Shown: positions 7,433 through 14,080, counted from the stretch's first letter. The stretch: DNA of 14,941 bases from Candidatus Bathyarchaeota archaeon (GCA_029259285.1 JAPDJB010000011.1:1-14941), one strand, 5' to 3'. Made by a program: numbers and translations. Notes: generated by a model from the sequence alone, not told the origin.

Positions 7433-9858
7433 GGTTTGATGGAGAATCTCACCTTCGGATACTCCTCAACCTCCTGTTCTCCGCCTCCACCCTCGTAGAC
7501 CTCAACCCGCTTAGCCTTCAAAGTTCCCGCTATGTTTCTCACAGCCATCCTCAGCGTCTCAGCCTCGAATACGCTGTCGGCGTATAGCTCTATGGCCTCC
7601 ACCTCCCTCCCGAGGGGTATCCCCCTACGACTCTTCTCACGCCTTATGGCTCCGATGACGGCGACGATGAGATCTCCACGCCTCTCAGCCTCAGGGTCGA
7701 TGAGGCTGCGATTCGCCTCAGGCCATCGAGAGAGATGTATGCTATCCCCCTCACCCTTCGCATACATGTGGCTGTAAATCTCCTCGGTTATATGCGGGAT
7801 CACGGGCGCCAGGAGCTGGAGCATACGCTTCACAGCGTAGTAGAGCGTCCACTGAGCTGACTCCCTACCCTCCCCGCCGTAGAGCCTATACTTCACAGCC
7901 TCTATGTAGTGGTCGCAGAAGACGTGCCAGACGAAGCTCCGGACGGGTTCAAAGGCCTTCATGAAGAGGCACTCCTCATAGGCCTCCGTGGCCTCGCCGA
8001 TGAGCCTCTCCAACTTGCTCAAAAGCCATCTATCGAGGAGCTCCAGCTCAGGCTTCTCACCTGGCTGATAGTCGACGAGATGGAGGCTGGCGAATCTGCA
8101 GGCATTCCAGAGCTTACGCATAAACCTCCACCCATACTCGACGTCACCCCATCTGAAGGGTATATCCGACCCCGTGCTTCCGCCGGCGGCGGCCCACTGC
8201 CTTGCGGCGTCGGCTCCATATTTGTTGAAGACCTCTGGGGTGGCGACGAAGTTTCCAAGGGATTTACTCATCTTCCTCCCATCGCTGCCCAAAACCATGC
8301 CGTTGATCAACACAGCCTTATAGGGCGTCTCATCGAAGAGGGCAAGATGCCTCACCATGAGATAATAGGTCCAGGTTCTGATGATGTCCTGACCATTAGG
8401 CTGGAGGGAGGCGGGGAAAAGCTTACGCCAATCAGGTCTATCTGGCCAGCCTGCGTGGATGGCGCAGGTCAACGAGGAATCAAACCAAGTGTCCAATACA
8501 TCGGTCTCGGGTTCAAACTCCCTTGAGCCGCATTTCGGGCAGGGACTTCTGGGCTGTGTATATCTCGGGTCGACGGGAAGCTCATCAGGCTCTGCGAGCT
8601 TCACGGCTCCACAGCGCTTACAATACCAGACTGGTATGGGTGTGGCGAATACCCTTTGACGGCTCAGCACCCAATCCCAATCCAGAGACCTTGCCCAGTC
8701 GATGAGCCTATACTTCATCCAATCCGGATACCACTTGATCTTCAGCGCCATCTCCACAACCCTGTCGGTGAGGGCTGTTGTCCTCATGAACCACTGCTCC
8801 TTAGACAGAATCTCGATCGGTGTCTTACATCTCCAGCAGACGCCTACATCCTGCTCGATCTCCTCAACGCCTCTCAACAGCCCAGCTCTATCGAGGTCTC
8901 TGACGATGGCCTCCCGAGCCTCCACTATACTCAGCCCTCTATAAGGGCCTGCAAGCTCCGTCATGTGTCCACGCTCATCGATGAGCTTGATCACTGGAAG
9001 CCTATGCCTCGCCACCATAAGGACGTCACTCTTGTCTCCATAGGTGCAGATCATCATGGCTCCTGTGCCGAACTCTGGGTCGACGCTCTCATCCTCTATG
9101 ATGGGAACCCAGCGCTCCGATAGGGGCACCTTGGCCTTTTGGCCGACTAGATGCCTGTAACGCTGATCCCTTGGATGCACGGCCAGGGCGACGCAGGCTG
9201 GTATATACTCGGGTCTCGTGGTGGCGATGGGGACTTCTCCATCTCTTAGGCTGAAGACGATGGTGTATAGGCGTCCCCTACGGTGTTCATACTCCACCTC
9301 GGCGTCTGCGATGGCCGTCTCGCATCTTGGACACCAGTTGATGGGGTGCTCCCCCCTATAGATGAAGCCCTTCTCATAGAGGATGAGGAAGCTGAGCTGG
9401 ATCTTACGCATATAATCTGGATCCATGGTTCTGTATTCGAGGCTCCAGTCTACGCTGCACCCCAGTCTAATGATGGCCCTCTTCATCACGTCGATGTAGG
9501 TCTCGATCCACTCCTCGCATAGCTTCCTGAACTCGTCGGCTGGGACATCTGAACGCCTTATGCCGTGGGCCTTCTCCACGGCCACCTCCGTCGGCAGTCC
9601 ATGGCAGTCCCATCCCTGTGGGAAGTGGACGTTGTAACCCCTCATTCGCTTATATCTGGCGACTATGTCGAAGTAGGTCCAGTTTAGGACGTTTCCCCTG
9701 TGGAAGTCTCCGCTTGGATAGGGTGGAGGAGTATCTATGGAGTATCTGGGCCGGGAGTCGTCCTCCCAGTCGTATCGGTAGATGCCCCACTCCTCCCAGA
9801 GCCTCTGCCACTTCTCCTCCATAGCTAGGAAGTCTATCTCCTTAGGCAGCGGCCTCAA
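7429..9858 (-). CDS. valS: Valyl-tRNA synthetase
   Basis: About 809 residues; charges tRNA-Val. The catalytic Rossmann fold has the HIGH-box variant HRGN (53-56) in PPPYPSGDFHRGN and the KMSKS loop at 529-533 (DGRKMSKSLGN). The editing (CP1) domain contains IATTRPEYIP (211-220) and GTGAMMICTYGD. Paired-cysteine knuckles CPRC (176-179), CWRC (341-344), CKRC (413-416) and CPKC (440-443) are typical of archaeal ValS. The anticodon-binding helices follow, and the C-terminal coiled-coil arm of bacterial ValS is short. I place the start at TTG 9858, not GTG 9867, because GGAGGTG (9871-9865) is an excellent ribosome site exactly six bases before the TTG and itself contains the GTG. The gene ends in tandem TAG TAG and overlaps the aRF1 stop. 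Confidence 0.96.
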   Translation of the reverse strand: MRPLPKEIDFLAMEEKWQRLWEEWGIYRYDWEDDSRPRYSIDTPPPYPSGDFHRGNVLNWTYFDIVARYKRMRGYNVHFPQGWDCHGLPTEVAVEKAHGIRRSDVPADEFRKLCEEWIETYIDVMKRAIIRLGCSVDWSLEYRTMDPDYMRKIQLSFLILYEKGFIYRGEHPINWCPRCETAIADAEVEYEHRRGRLYTIVFSLRDGEVPIATTRPEYIPACVALAVHPRDQRYRHLVGQKAKVPLSERWVPIIEDESVDPEFGTGAMMICTYGDKSDVLMVARHRLPVIKLIDERGHMTELAGPYRGLSIVEAREAIVRDLDRAGLLRGVEEIEQDVGVCWRCKTPIEILSKEQWFMRTTALTDRVVEMALKIKWYPDWMKYRLIDWARSLDWDWVLSRQRVFATPIPVWYCKRCGAVKLAEPDELPVDPRYTQPRSPCPKCGSREFEPETDVLDTWFDSSLTCAIHAGWPDRPDWRKLFPASLQPNGQDIIRTWTYYLMVRHLALFDETPYKAVLINGMVLGSDGRKMSKSLGNFVATPEVFNKYGADAARQWAAAGGSTGSDIPFRWGDVEYGWRFMRKLWNACRFASLHLVDYQPGEKPELELLDRWLLSKLERLIGEATEAYEECLFMKAFEPVRSFVWHVFCDHYIEAVKYRLYGGEGRESAQWTLYYAVKRMLQLLAPVIPHITEEIYSHMYAKGEGDSIHLSRWPEANRSLIDPEAERRGDLIVAVIGAIRREKSRRGIPLGREVEAIELYADSVFEAETLRMAVRNIAGTLKAKRVEVYEGGGGEQEVEEYPKVRFSIKP

Positions 9859-9914
9859 ACAGAACACCTCCCAGAGTCATCCATATCCCAGGGCCTGAAG
9901 AGGTCTCTATGCAG

Positions 9915-9923
9915 ATTAAATCT
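9915..9923 (-). promoter_or_regulatory. Possible TATA box for valS
   Basis: On the minus strand this reads GATTTAATC, the best A/T-rich box in the 186-base gap between valS and the hydrolase gene. It predicts transcription from about 9893, giving a leader of about 35 bases that ends in the strong GGAGGTG ribosome site. Just upstream (9930-9944) is a small perfect hairpin, TCCAC-TTTG-GTGGA on the plus strand, of unknown meaning. Confidence 0.35.
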
Positions 9924-10044
9924 AGACTCCACTTTGGTGGATGGATCTCGGCTTAGCGGTGTTAGTTGTCCTGGGGACGATTCGACTCACCCCCTCAGAC
10001 CTGCGATAATCATACCCCTCTAAGGGATAGATATATCTTTCCAC

Positions 10045-10878
10045 CTATGCCTCGATGACTCTAGGCTCCTCCCGCTTCCTAGACCCCCTCATCTCTACGA
10101 CCTCGCCGAGGGTCACCCTCATCCCATCCCTCGCAGCCACCGTCGGGATACCGGTCTCGGCCTCAAGATACTCAGCCTCAGCCTCTGGACCTGCGTTGAG
10201 CATCCTCATGCCGAAGTGGGTGAGCACAGCACATCTCGGCCTCGCCTCCTCCATAATCCTCAAGGCGTCATCCACGGAGAGGTGAAGCGGTAGAGGAGCT
10301 CCACGAGGCCTCATGGTGCAGAGGATCAGCAGCCTAACACCCCTATAGCCTTCGCCGACGCCTTCGAAGTAGGCCGTATCGGATGTATAGCCGATGGAGC
10401 CGACATCGGGGAAATCAAGCCTCAAGCCGACGGTGGCTGGATCACTATGCAAAGCCCTCAAGGCCTTGATGCCGACATCCTCAACCTCAAGGGATACATC
10501 AGGCTCCAAGACAATAACCCTCTCAACCAAACCCTGATGATAGGATGAGATGGAAGGCCCAATATCATCGACGCCCTGGAGGACACTCCTCGAAGCAGCC
10601 AGGACACCCCTACGCTTGGTGGTCACCCTCGTCATACCCTCGATGAGAACCTCAGCATCGCAATAATGATCGGGATGGCAGTGAGTGACGACGACCGCAT
10701 CCAACTTCTGAGGACTCAAACCAGACCAATTAGAGAAGATGAGGGCCCCAGGCCCAGGATCGATGTGGAGATGCACATCACCCCAAACCAGGCGGAGGCC
10801 GGCGGTCCTACGACGCTGAGTCACAGTGACGAAACGACCCCCACCGGTTCCCAGAAACCATATCGTCAGCGGCTCCAA
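10045..10878 (-). CDS. Metallo-beta-lactamase-fold hydrolase
   Basis: About 277 residues with the full metal-binding set of the superfamily: HCHPDH (66-71) as HxHxDH, His144 in ALHSDPATVG, Asp167 in GYTSDTAY and His221 in VLTHFGMRM. The opening TIWFLGTGGGRF is the usual first strand of RNase Z/PhnP-like members. Such proteins are two-metal phosphodiesterases or hydrolases; the substrate cannot be told, and a tRNase Z role is not supported by any exosite I can see. The frame is open up to 11016, across the tRNA-Ile gene, but that part is a translated tRNA. TTG 10878 is the only start-like codon just before the first strand, and it falls 28 bases from the TATA box at 10903, suggesting a leaderless TTG start. 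It ends in TAG. Confidence 0.85.
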   Translation of the reverse strand: MEPLTIWFLGTGGGRFVTVTQRRRTAGLRLVWGDVHLHIDPGPGALIFSNWSGLSPQKLDAVVVTHCHPDHYCDAEVLIEGMTRVTTKRRGVLAASRSVLQGVDDIGPSISSYHQGLVERVIVLEPDVSLEVEDVGIKALRALHSDPATVGLRLDFPDVGSIGYTSDTAYFEGVGEGYRGVRLLILCTMRPRGAPLPLHLSVDDALRIMEEARPRCAVLTHFGMRMLNAGPEAEAEYLEAETGIPTVAARDGMRVTLGEVVEMRGSRKREEPRVIEA

Positions 10879-10902
10879 CTCAGAAAAAGGTCGAGTTAAA
10901 GA

Positions 10903-10910
10903 TTTATAAG
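10903..10910. promoter_or_regulatory. TATA box, probably bidirectional (tRNA-Ile and MBL hydrolase)
   Basis: TTTATAAG reads CTTATAAA on the other strand, so it is nearly symmetric. Its centre is 32 bases before the tRNA-Ile 5' end (10938) and about 28 bases from the proposed TTG start of the hydrolase (10878). The purine stretch AAAGA precedes it on the plus strand. No competing box lies in the 59-base spacer. Confidence 0.65.
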
Positions 10911-10937
10911 AACCTCCTCTCCTCAAAAAGAGTTGGT

Positions 10938-11015
10938 GGGCCCGTAGCTTAGCCTGGTTAAAGCGCTCGGCTGATAACCGAGAGATCAAGAGTTCAAATC
11001 TCTTCGGGCCCACCA
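10938..11015 (+). tRNA. tRNA-Ile (anticodon GAT), CCA encoded
   Basis: The acceptor stem GGGCCCG (10938-10944) pairs with CGGGCCC (11005-11011), the discriminator is A11012, and CCA (11013-11015) is present in the DNA. The D arm has GCTT/AAGC, the anticodon stem is CTCGG/CCGAG around CTGATAA (anticodon GAT), and the T arm is AAGAG-TTCAAAT-CTCTT. No intron is visible. The encoded CCA contrasts with the tRNA-Leu gene in the same window, which lacks it. Confidence 0.96.
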
Positions 11016-11016
11016 C

Positions 11017-11117
11017 AAAAATCTCCTAAATTAATCTTTTTCAAGCAGCTTTTTCCTTCTTTTCTCCTTTTTAGGCTCAGTTTGATGATGATTTTATGTG
11101 AGGGTTTAAATTTCTGT
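11017..11117 (+). repeat. Intergenic repeat, copy A
   Basis: Three blocks recur in the same order and orientation at 13320-13382: AAAAATCTCCTAAA (11017-11030), GTTTGATGATGATTTTATG (11080-11098; the other copy has GC for AT in the middle) and GTTTAAATTTCTGT (11104-11117, exact). Blocks one and two are 49 bases apart here but only 15 in copy B, because the T-rich region is inserted in copy A. It starts two bases after the encoded CCA of tRNA-Ile. Confidence 0.75.
11036..11072 (+). terminator. T-rich termination region after tRNA-Ile
   Basis: Several runs of four to five T (11037-11041, 11050-11054, 11068-11072 and a shorter one between) follow the tRNA by about 20-60 bases. This is the usual oligo-T pattern at archaeal 3' ends. 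No stable hairpin precedes it. Confidence 0.6.
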
Positions 11118-11183
11118 TTCAGAGAGACGGTCGAAGAGAGTGATTATTTGAAGAAGGGATGGTTGAGGAGGAGCTGAGTTATT

Positions 11184-11197
11184 AAATCGCCATCAAA
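11184..11197 (-). repeat. Inverted partial copy of the intergenic repeat
   Basis: AAATCGCCATCAAA on the plus strand is the exact reverse complement of the middle block of copy B (TTTGATGGCGATTT) and matches copy A at 12 of 14 positions. It lies six bases beyond the mttB stop codon, in the same orientation relative to mttB as the other copies are to the genes they follow. Confidence 0.6.
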
Positions 11198-11202
11198 AAT
11201 CT

Positions 11203-12648
11203 CTACACTTTCGGTCTCTCTAGACCATATCGCTTGAATATCGAGTTCAGCACCTCCTCCAATGCCTGTGCTCTATCCTCTGGCATGGGTTTGGGTTGAT
11301 GTTCTTTCAGTAGCTTCTCCACTCGTTCCTTGGCTCTGGTGATGATGTCCTTTGATCCGGCTTTCTTCCAGGCATCTATGGTGAGCCTACAGATCACATC
11401 TGATGGTATGTATCTCTCTCTTCTGAAGTGCTTCATCGTATGCCTCTCACCCAGATAGTGGCCTCCAGGGCCGACCTTCTCTATGACATCCAACGCCAAG
11501 GTCTCCTCATCGACATCTATGCCCTCCAAAAGCCTATAGGCCATGGCACACAGCTCATCATCAATAATCAACTTCTCCAACGACTGACAATTCTCTGAGG
11601 CCAACATCCCTGGGCCTGAAACGACATTCACCCCCGCGAGGGCAGCCATGAGGATGCCGATGGCAGACTCAAAGCAACACTGCCCGTCAATCACTTTAGA
11701 GTCGCTTTCTCCTAGATAACTATGGGTGGGAAGCCCATAGTATTTCCCGATCTCAGCAACAGCGCAGGCCATCATCACAGACTCTATGGCTCCGATCCTT
11801 TCGGTAGCATATCTCATATCGAAGAGGACTGGCCCACCACCATAGATGACCGGCGCCCCAGCCCTCCTCAGTTGAGTGATGACAACACCAACCAATGTCT
11901 CGGCATTCGATTGAACTAGGGTTCCAGCTAGGGTGGCGGGGCTAGTCGCTCCTATATGCGGACCGGAGATAATCTCGGCTGGTATGCCTCTGTCGGCGAG
12001 GTCTATGAGGTTCTGGGCCGTTACGTCGCCCCAGATGAGCGGCGATGTGGGGCAGCAGTCAAAGATGGCTCTTGGTCTGCGCCTCAATTCCTCTGGGCCG
12101 CCGACGGCTGCGTTTAGCATCTCAGCCATGTCGATGAGCCCCCTCTTCGAGAAGGCCCCAGTTATAACCGGCTTATCAGAATTCCTCAGCACTATGTATA
12201 ATCTATAGAGGTCTGCAACCACCTCCGGGACGTCTGAGGGGACGATGGCTGTGCTCTGAGCCTCGATGTGTTCAAGGGCATCAGCCAGCCTCACCAGCTT
12301 CTCCAGGTCTCTTGAGGTTCCCCTCCTGATCTCTCCGGTCTCTGAGTCTAAGACGTATATGGCTGCTGAACCTGGGTTGTAGACGACGTCGTCACCTCCG
12401 ATGAGGAGGCTCCTATCGCCGTCTCGGCTGTATAGCTCTATCTCCGATGGGGCCCTCTTCAGACATTCGGCCACCAGCTCCTCTGGGATTCTCACCCGTC
12501 TCTCCTCGACTTCACATCCGTTCTCCCCCAGCAGTCTCAAGGCATTCTCATTCCTCACCTCCACTCCGACCTTCTCTAGGATCTGTAGGGTGGAGGCATG
12601 TATCTCCTCTATCTCATCCCTCTCCAGAAGTCTGAATCTATTGATCAT
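11203..12648 (-). CDS. Trimethylamine methyltransferase (MttB) superfamily protein without pyrrolysine
   Basis: A 481-residue TIM-barrel methyltransferase of the MttB/COG5598 superfamily, whose members move a methyl group from a quaternary or tertiary amine to a corrinoid protein. Recognisable parts are the N-terminal EIEEIHASTLQILEKVGV (12-29), the central NLIDLADRGIPAEIISGP (213-230), QSNAETLVGVV and the C-terminal GVNVVSGPGMLASENCQSLE with KLIIDDE (359-365). In methanogen MttB the amber-encoded pyrrolysine falls in the segment after GxGML; here the frame is uninterrupted and reads ASENC, so this is a non-Pyl paralogue like the glycine-betaine or proline-betaine enzymes. The substrate is unknown. 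No corrinoid protein, MtbA or RamA gene is in view. There is no Shine-Dalgarno sequence; ATAAAA about 30 bases upstream suggests a leaderless or nearly leaderless mRNA. It ends in TAG and is divergent from the next gene. Confidence 0.88.
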   Translation of the reverse strand: MINRFRLLERDEIEEIHASTLQILEKVGVEVRNENALRLLGENGCEVEERRVRIPEELVAECLKRAPSEIELYSRDGDRSLLIGGDDVVYNPGSAAIYVLDSETGEIRRGTSRDLEKLVRLADALEHIEAQSTAIVPSDVPEVVADLYRLYIVLRNSDKPVITGAFSKRGLIDMAEMLNAAVGGPEELRRRPRAIFDCCPTSPLIWGDVTAQNLIDLADRGIPAEIISGPHIGATSPATLAGTLVQSNAETLVGVVITQLRRAGAPVIYGGGPVLFDMRYATERIGAIESVMMACAVAEIGKYYGLPTHSYLGESDSKVIDGQCCFESAIGILMAALAGVNVVSGPGMLASENCQSLEKLIIDDELCAMAYRLLEGIDVDEETLALDVIEKVGPGGHYLGERHTMKHFRRERYIPSDVICRLTIDAWKKAGSKDIITRAKERVEKLLKEHQPKPMPEDRAQALEEVLNSIFKRYGLERPKV

Positions 12649-12674
12649 ACGCTTCGTTATAACAATAACACATT

Positions 12675-12682
12675 GTTTTATG
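12675..12682 (-). promoter_or_regulatory. Possible TATA box for the mttB homologue
   Basis: CATAAAAC on the minus strand, centred about 30 bases before ATG 12648. Between it and the start lies the perfect palindrome GTTATAAC (12656-12663), which could be a second box or a regulator site overlapping the start of transcription. Confidence 0.4.
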
Positions 12683-12730
12683 GGTTATGTAGTTTCTAAC
12701 AGTTGAATCTAACAAGATAAGGTTAACCTC

Positions 12731-12768
12731 GTCTGAGGGTTTCAAGCCCACTATGGGGGCTGAGAGAC
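12731..12768 (+). other. Structured leader ahead of the cysteine-rich gene
   Basis: GTCT (12731-12734) can pair with AGAC (12765-12768), enclosing AGCCC (12745-12749) paired with GGGCT (12757-12761). AGCCC can alternatively pair with GGGTT (12737-12741, one G-U pair), so two exclusive folds share one strand. It ends about 12 bases before the ribosome site of the gene at 12793. Whether it is transcribed is not known. Confidence 0.35.
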
Positions 12769-12792
12769 TTTGGACTCTTTGGAGGAGGGAGA

Positions 12793-13305
12793 ATGATTAA
12801 GGAGCTTGAGGCCTATGAGAGGACTTATGCCCATGAGGTTAAAGATGCTGGAAGGATTGAGGAGTTTCTACGGGCTTGGATAAGAGGAACTGCGACTGGC
12901 CTGAATGAGGTGGATGAAGAGACGGCGAGGAGGATTCTGAAGAGATGTGGTGAGAACTGCTGCAAGATCTTCCTAGAAGTCTACGGCCTTGACCTGGCGT
13001 CACATGATCTGAATTCCCTCATCGCGGCATTGGACAGAGACCTAGCCACAACAGGCACCCGATGTGAGAGGAAGGGCGACATAATCATCTACGAGTTCGA
13101 GCCAAAGCAGTGCGAGTGCCCGCTGGTATCGGAGAATATAGTTGAATTGACGCCTAGGCTTTGCTCGGCCTGTTTCACCAATTGGCTCGAATACATGTTC
13201 GGAACGGTCTCGAAGAAACCTGTTAGAGCTCAGCTTATAGAGAGCCTGGCAACTGGAGCTGAGAAATGCTCCTTCCAAATAAGGCTGGAACCAACAACGA
13301 GATAG
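12793..13305 (+). CDS. Cysteine-rich protein, V4R/ATC-hydrolase-like (tentative)
   Basis: A 170-residue soluble protein with nine cysteines (52, 56, 57, 91, 107, 109, 124, 127, 159). The order is a CGENCC cluster, then CEC followed by LVSENIVELTPRLCSACFTNWLEYMFG, then a C-terminal half ending KKPVRAQLIESLATGAEKCSFQI. The last part, a Cys-x-x-Cys helix followed by a valine-rich strand and a G-x-x-x-C-x-F-x-I strand, resembles V4R-domain and ATC-hydrolase-like small-molecule or metal-binding proteins. I recognise the fold pattern, not a specific function. The start at ATG 12793 follows the strong site GGAGGAGGGA (12781-12790). It is divergent from the mttB homologue across a 144-base spacer, so co-regulation with corrinoid methyl transfer is a reasonable guess. 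Iron-sulfur or zinc binding is possible. It ends in TAG. Confidence 0.5.
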   Translation: MIKELEAYERTYAHEVKDAGRIEEFLRAWIRGTATGLNEVDEETARRILKRCGENCCKIFLEVYGLDLASHDLNSLIAALDRDLATTGTRCERKGDIIIYEFEPKQCECPLVSENIVELTPRLCSACFTNWLEYMFGTVSKKPVRAQLIESLATGAEKCSFQIRLEPTTR

Positions 13306-13319
13306 AACACCAAACCAAA

Positions 13320-13382
13320 AAAAATCTCCTAAAACCCTTTTATGGTATGTTTGATGGCGATTTTATGAGTTTAAATTTCTGT
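13320..13382 (+). repeat. Intergenic repeat, copy B
   Basis: Blocks AAAAATCTCCTAAA (13320-13333), GTTTGATGGCGATTTTATG (13349-13367) and GTTTAAATTTCTGT (13369-13382) match copy A at 14/14, 17/19 and 14/14 positions. It begins 14 bases after the stop of the cysteine-rich gene. With copy A it forms a direct-repeat frame around the mttB pair. Confidence 0.75.
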
Positions 13383-13416
13383 ATTCTAAAAACAGTAAAG
13401 AAGGTGACGAGCATCT

Positions 13417-13813
13417 TTAATCTCTCTTTATCAAGTTGAGGAATTCAATGCTTCTAAGAATCTTTATCTCTCTGTACTCTTCTAGTGTTAAGAGATCTTT
13501 ATCTCCCGTTACGATGTAGTCTGACTACCCTGAAACTGCGCATTCGAGAATTTTGATGTCGTCTCTATCTCTAAGTGGGGTTTCCTTGATCTTCTTTGGG
13601 GCGAATATCTCGGATATTTCCATCAATCTGAGGATGTAGCCTTCTATCTCCCTCTCGCCGATGCCGAGTCTCCTTAGAACCCCCTCCACTTCATCGAGTA
13701 TCGGGAGAAATGTGATCAGCTTATAATCTCTCCAGATGGCAGCCTTTCCTCCCATTACCGTTGAATAGTAAGGCTGAGATGAGAATGTTTGTATCTAGAG
13801 TGGCCCGTTTCAA
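13417..13813 (-). pseudogene. PIN-domain (VapC-like) toxin gene, broken by a frameshift and an in-frame TAG
   Basis: Three pieces on the minus strand add up to one PIN-domain ribonuclease. The start (TTG 13813, overlapping the TGA of the antitoxin gene as TTGA) gives LKRATLDTNILISALLFNG with the first catalytic Asp. The frame then shifts by one within about 13746-13765. The middle piece (13755-13528) runs from GGKAAIWRDY through ILDEVEGVLRRLGIG to RDRDDIKILECAVSG, with the conserved D-D pair. A TAG at 13527-13525 interrupts it, and the same frame continues SDYIVTGDKDLLTLEEYREI to TAA at 13417. The last piece is the textbook final strand and Asp of the PIN fold. Two independent lesions suggest a decayed gene or assembly error. 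Several neighbours use TAG as stop, so routine pyrrolysine insertion is unlikely. Confidence 0.85.
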
Positions 13814-14064
13814 GTTCCTCGCCTAACCGACTTAATCGCCTTTAAAATATCCTCTCGAGTTATTCCCTTCTCCTCAGCAAATCTCTCGCCATAGGTGAAG
13901 AGCTCCTCCCAGCTTGGAAGAGAGATCCTCTTCAAAACAACGAGATCCCTAATCGCTGTGGCGACTAGGTAATCTCCCTCTCTAATCCCCAACCTATCCC
14001 GAATTGCCCTCGGAATAGTCACCTCCCCCTTCCTCGTCACCTTAACCAGAGACGGCCTTTCCAT
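13810..14064 (-). CDS. AbrB/SpoVT-type antitoxin (VapB-like)
   Basis: An 84-residue protein whose first 50 residues form the swapped-hairpin AbrB DNA-binding domain: VKVTRKGEVTIPRAIRDRLG (7-26) followed by IREGDYLVATAIRDLVVLKR. The C-terminal tail (SWEELFTYGERFAEEKGITREDILKAI) is the helical part that in VapB-type antitoxins wraps the PIN toxin. It lies directly before the PIN gene, overlapping it by four bases, so it is the antitoxin of that pair and probably represses the shared promoter. The toxin gene is broken while the antitoxin is intact, as often seen in decaying toxin-antitoxin loci or when the antitoxin is kept as protection. The start at ATG 14064 has only a weak ribosome site. Confidence 0.88.
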   Translation of the reverse strand: MERPSLVKVTRKGEVTIPRAIRDRLGIREGDYLVATAIRDLVVLKRISLPSWEELFTYGERFAEEKGITREDILKAIKSVRRGT

Positions 14065-14080
14065 GAGCCAACCCGATAAT

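Noticed and set aside
7909..8526. 205-codon open frame antisense to valS
   Set aside because: Shadow frame over the catalytic and anticodon-binding regions of ValS.
11080..11176. Possible box C/D guide RNA (TGATGATG followed later by CTGA)
   Set aside because: The candidate D box is about 90 bases away, no clear C'/D' pair lies at the right spacing, and copy B has TGATGGC instead of a C box.
13525..13527. TAG as a pyrrolysine codon
   Set aside because: TAG ends the methyltransferase, aRF1, valS, hydrolase, mttB, cysteine-rich and MFS genes; the same PIN gene also has a frameshift; no pyl genes are in view.
13831..13848. Weak resemblance of CTTAATCGCCTTTAAA to the inverted repeat block
   Set aside because: It lies inside the antitoxin coding sequence, and the match is short and mostly A/T.
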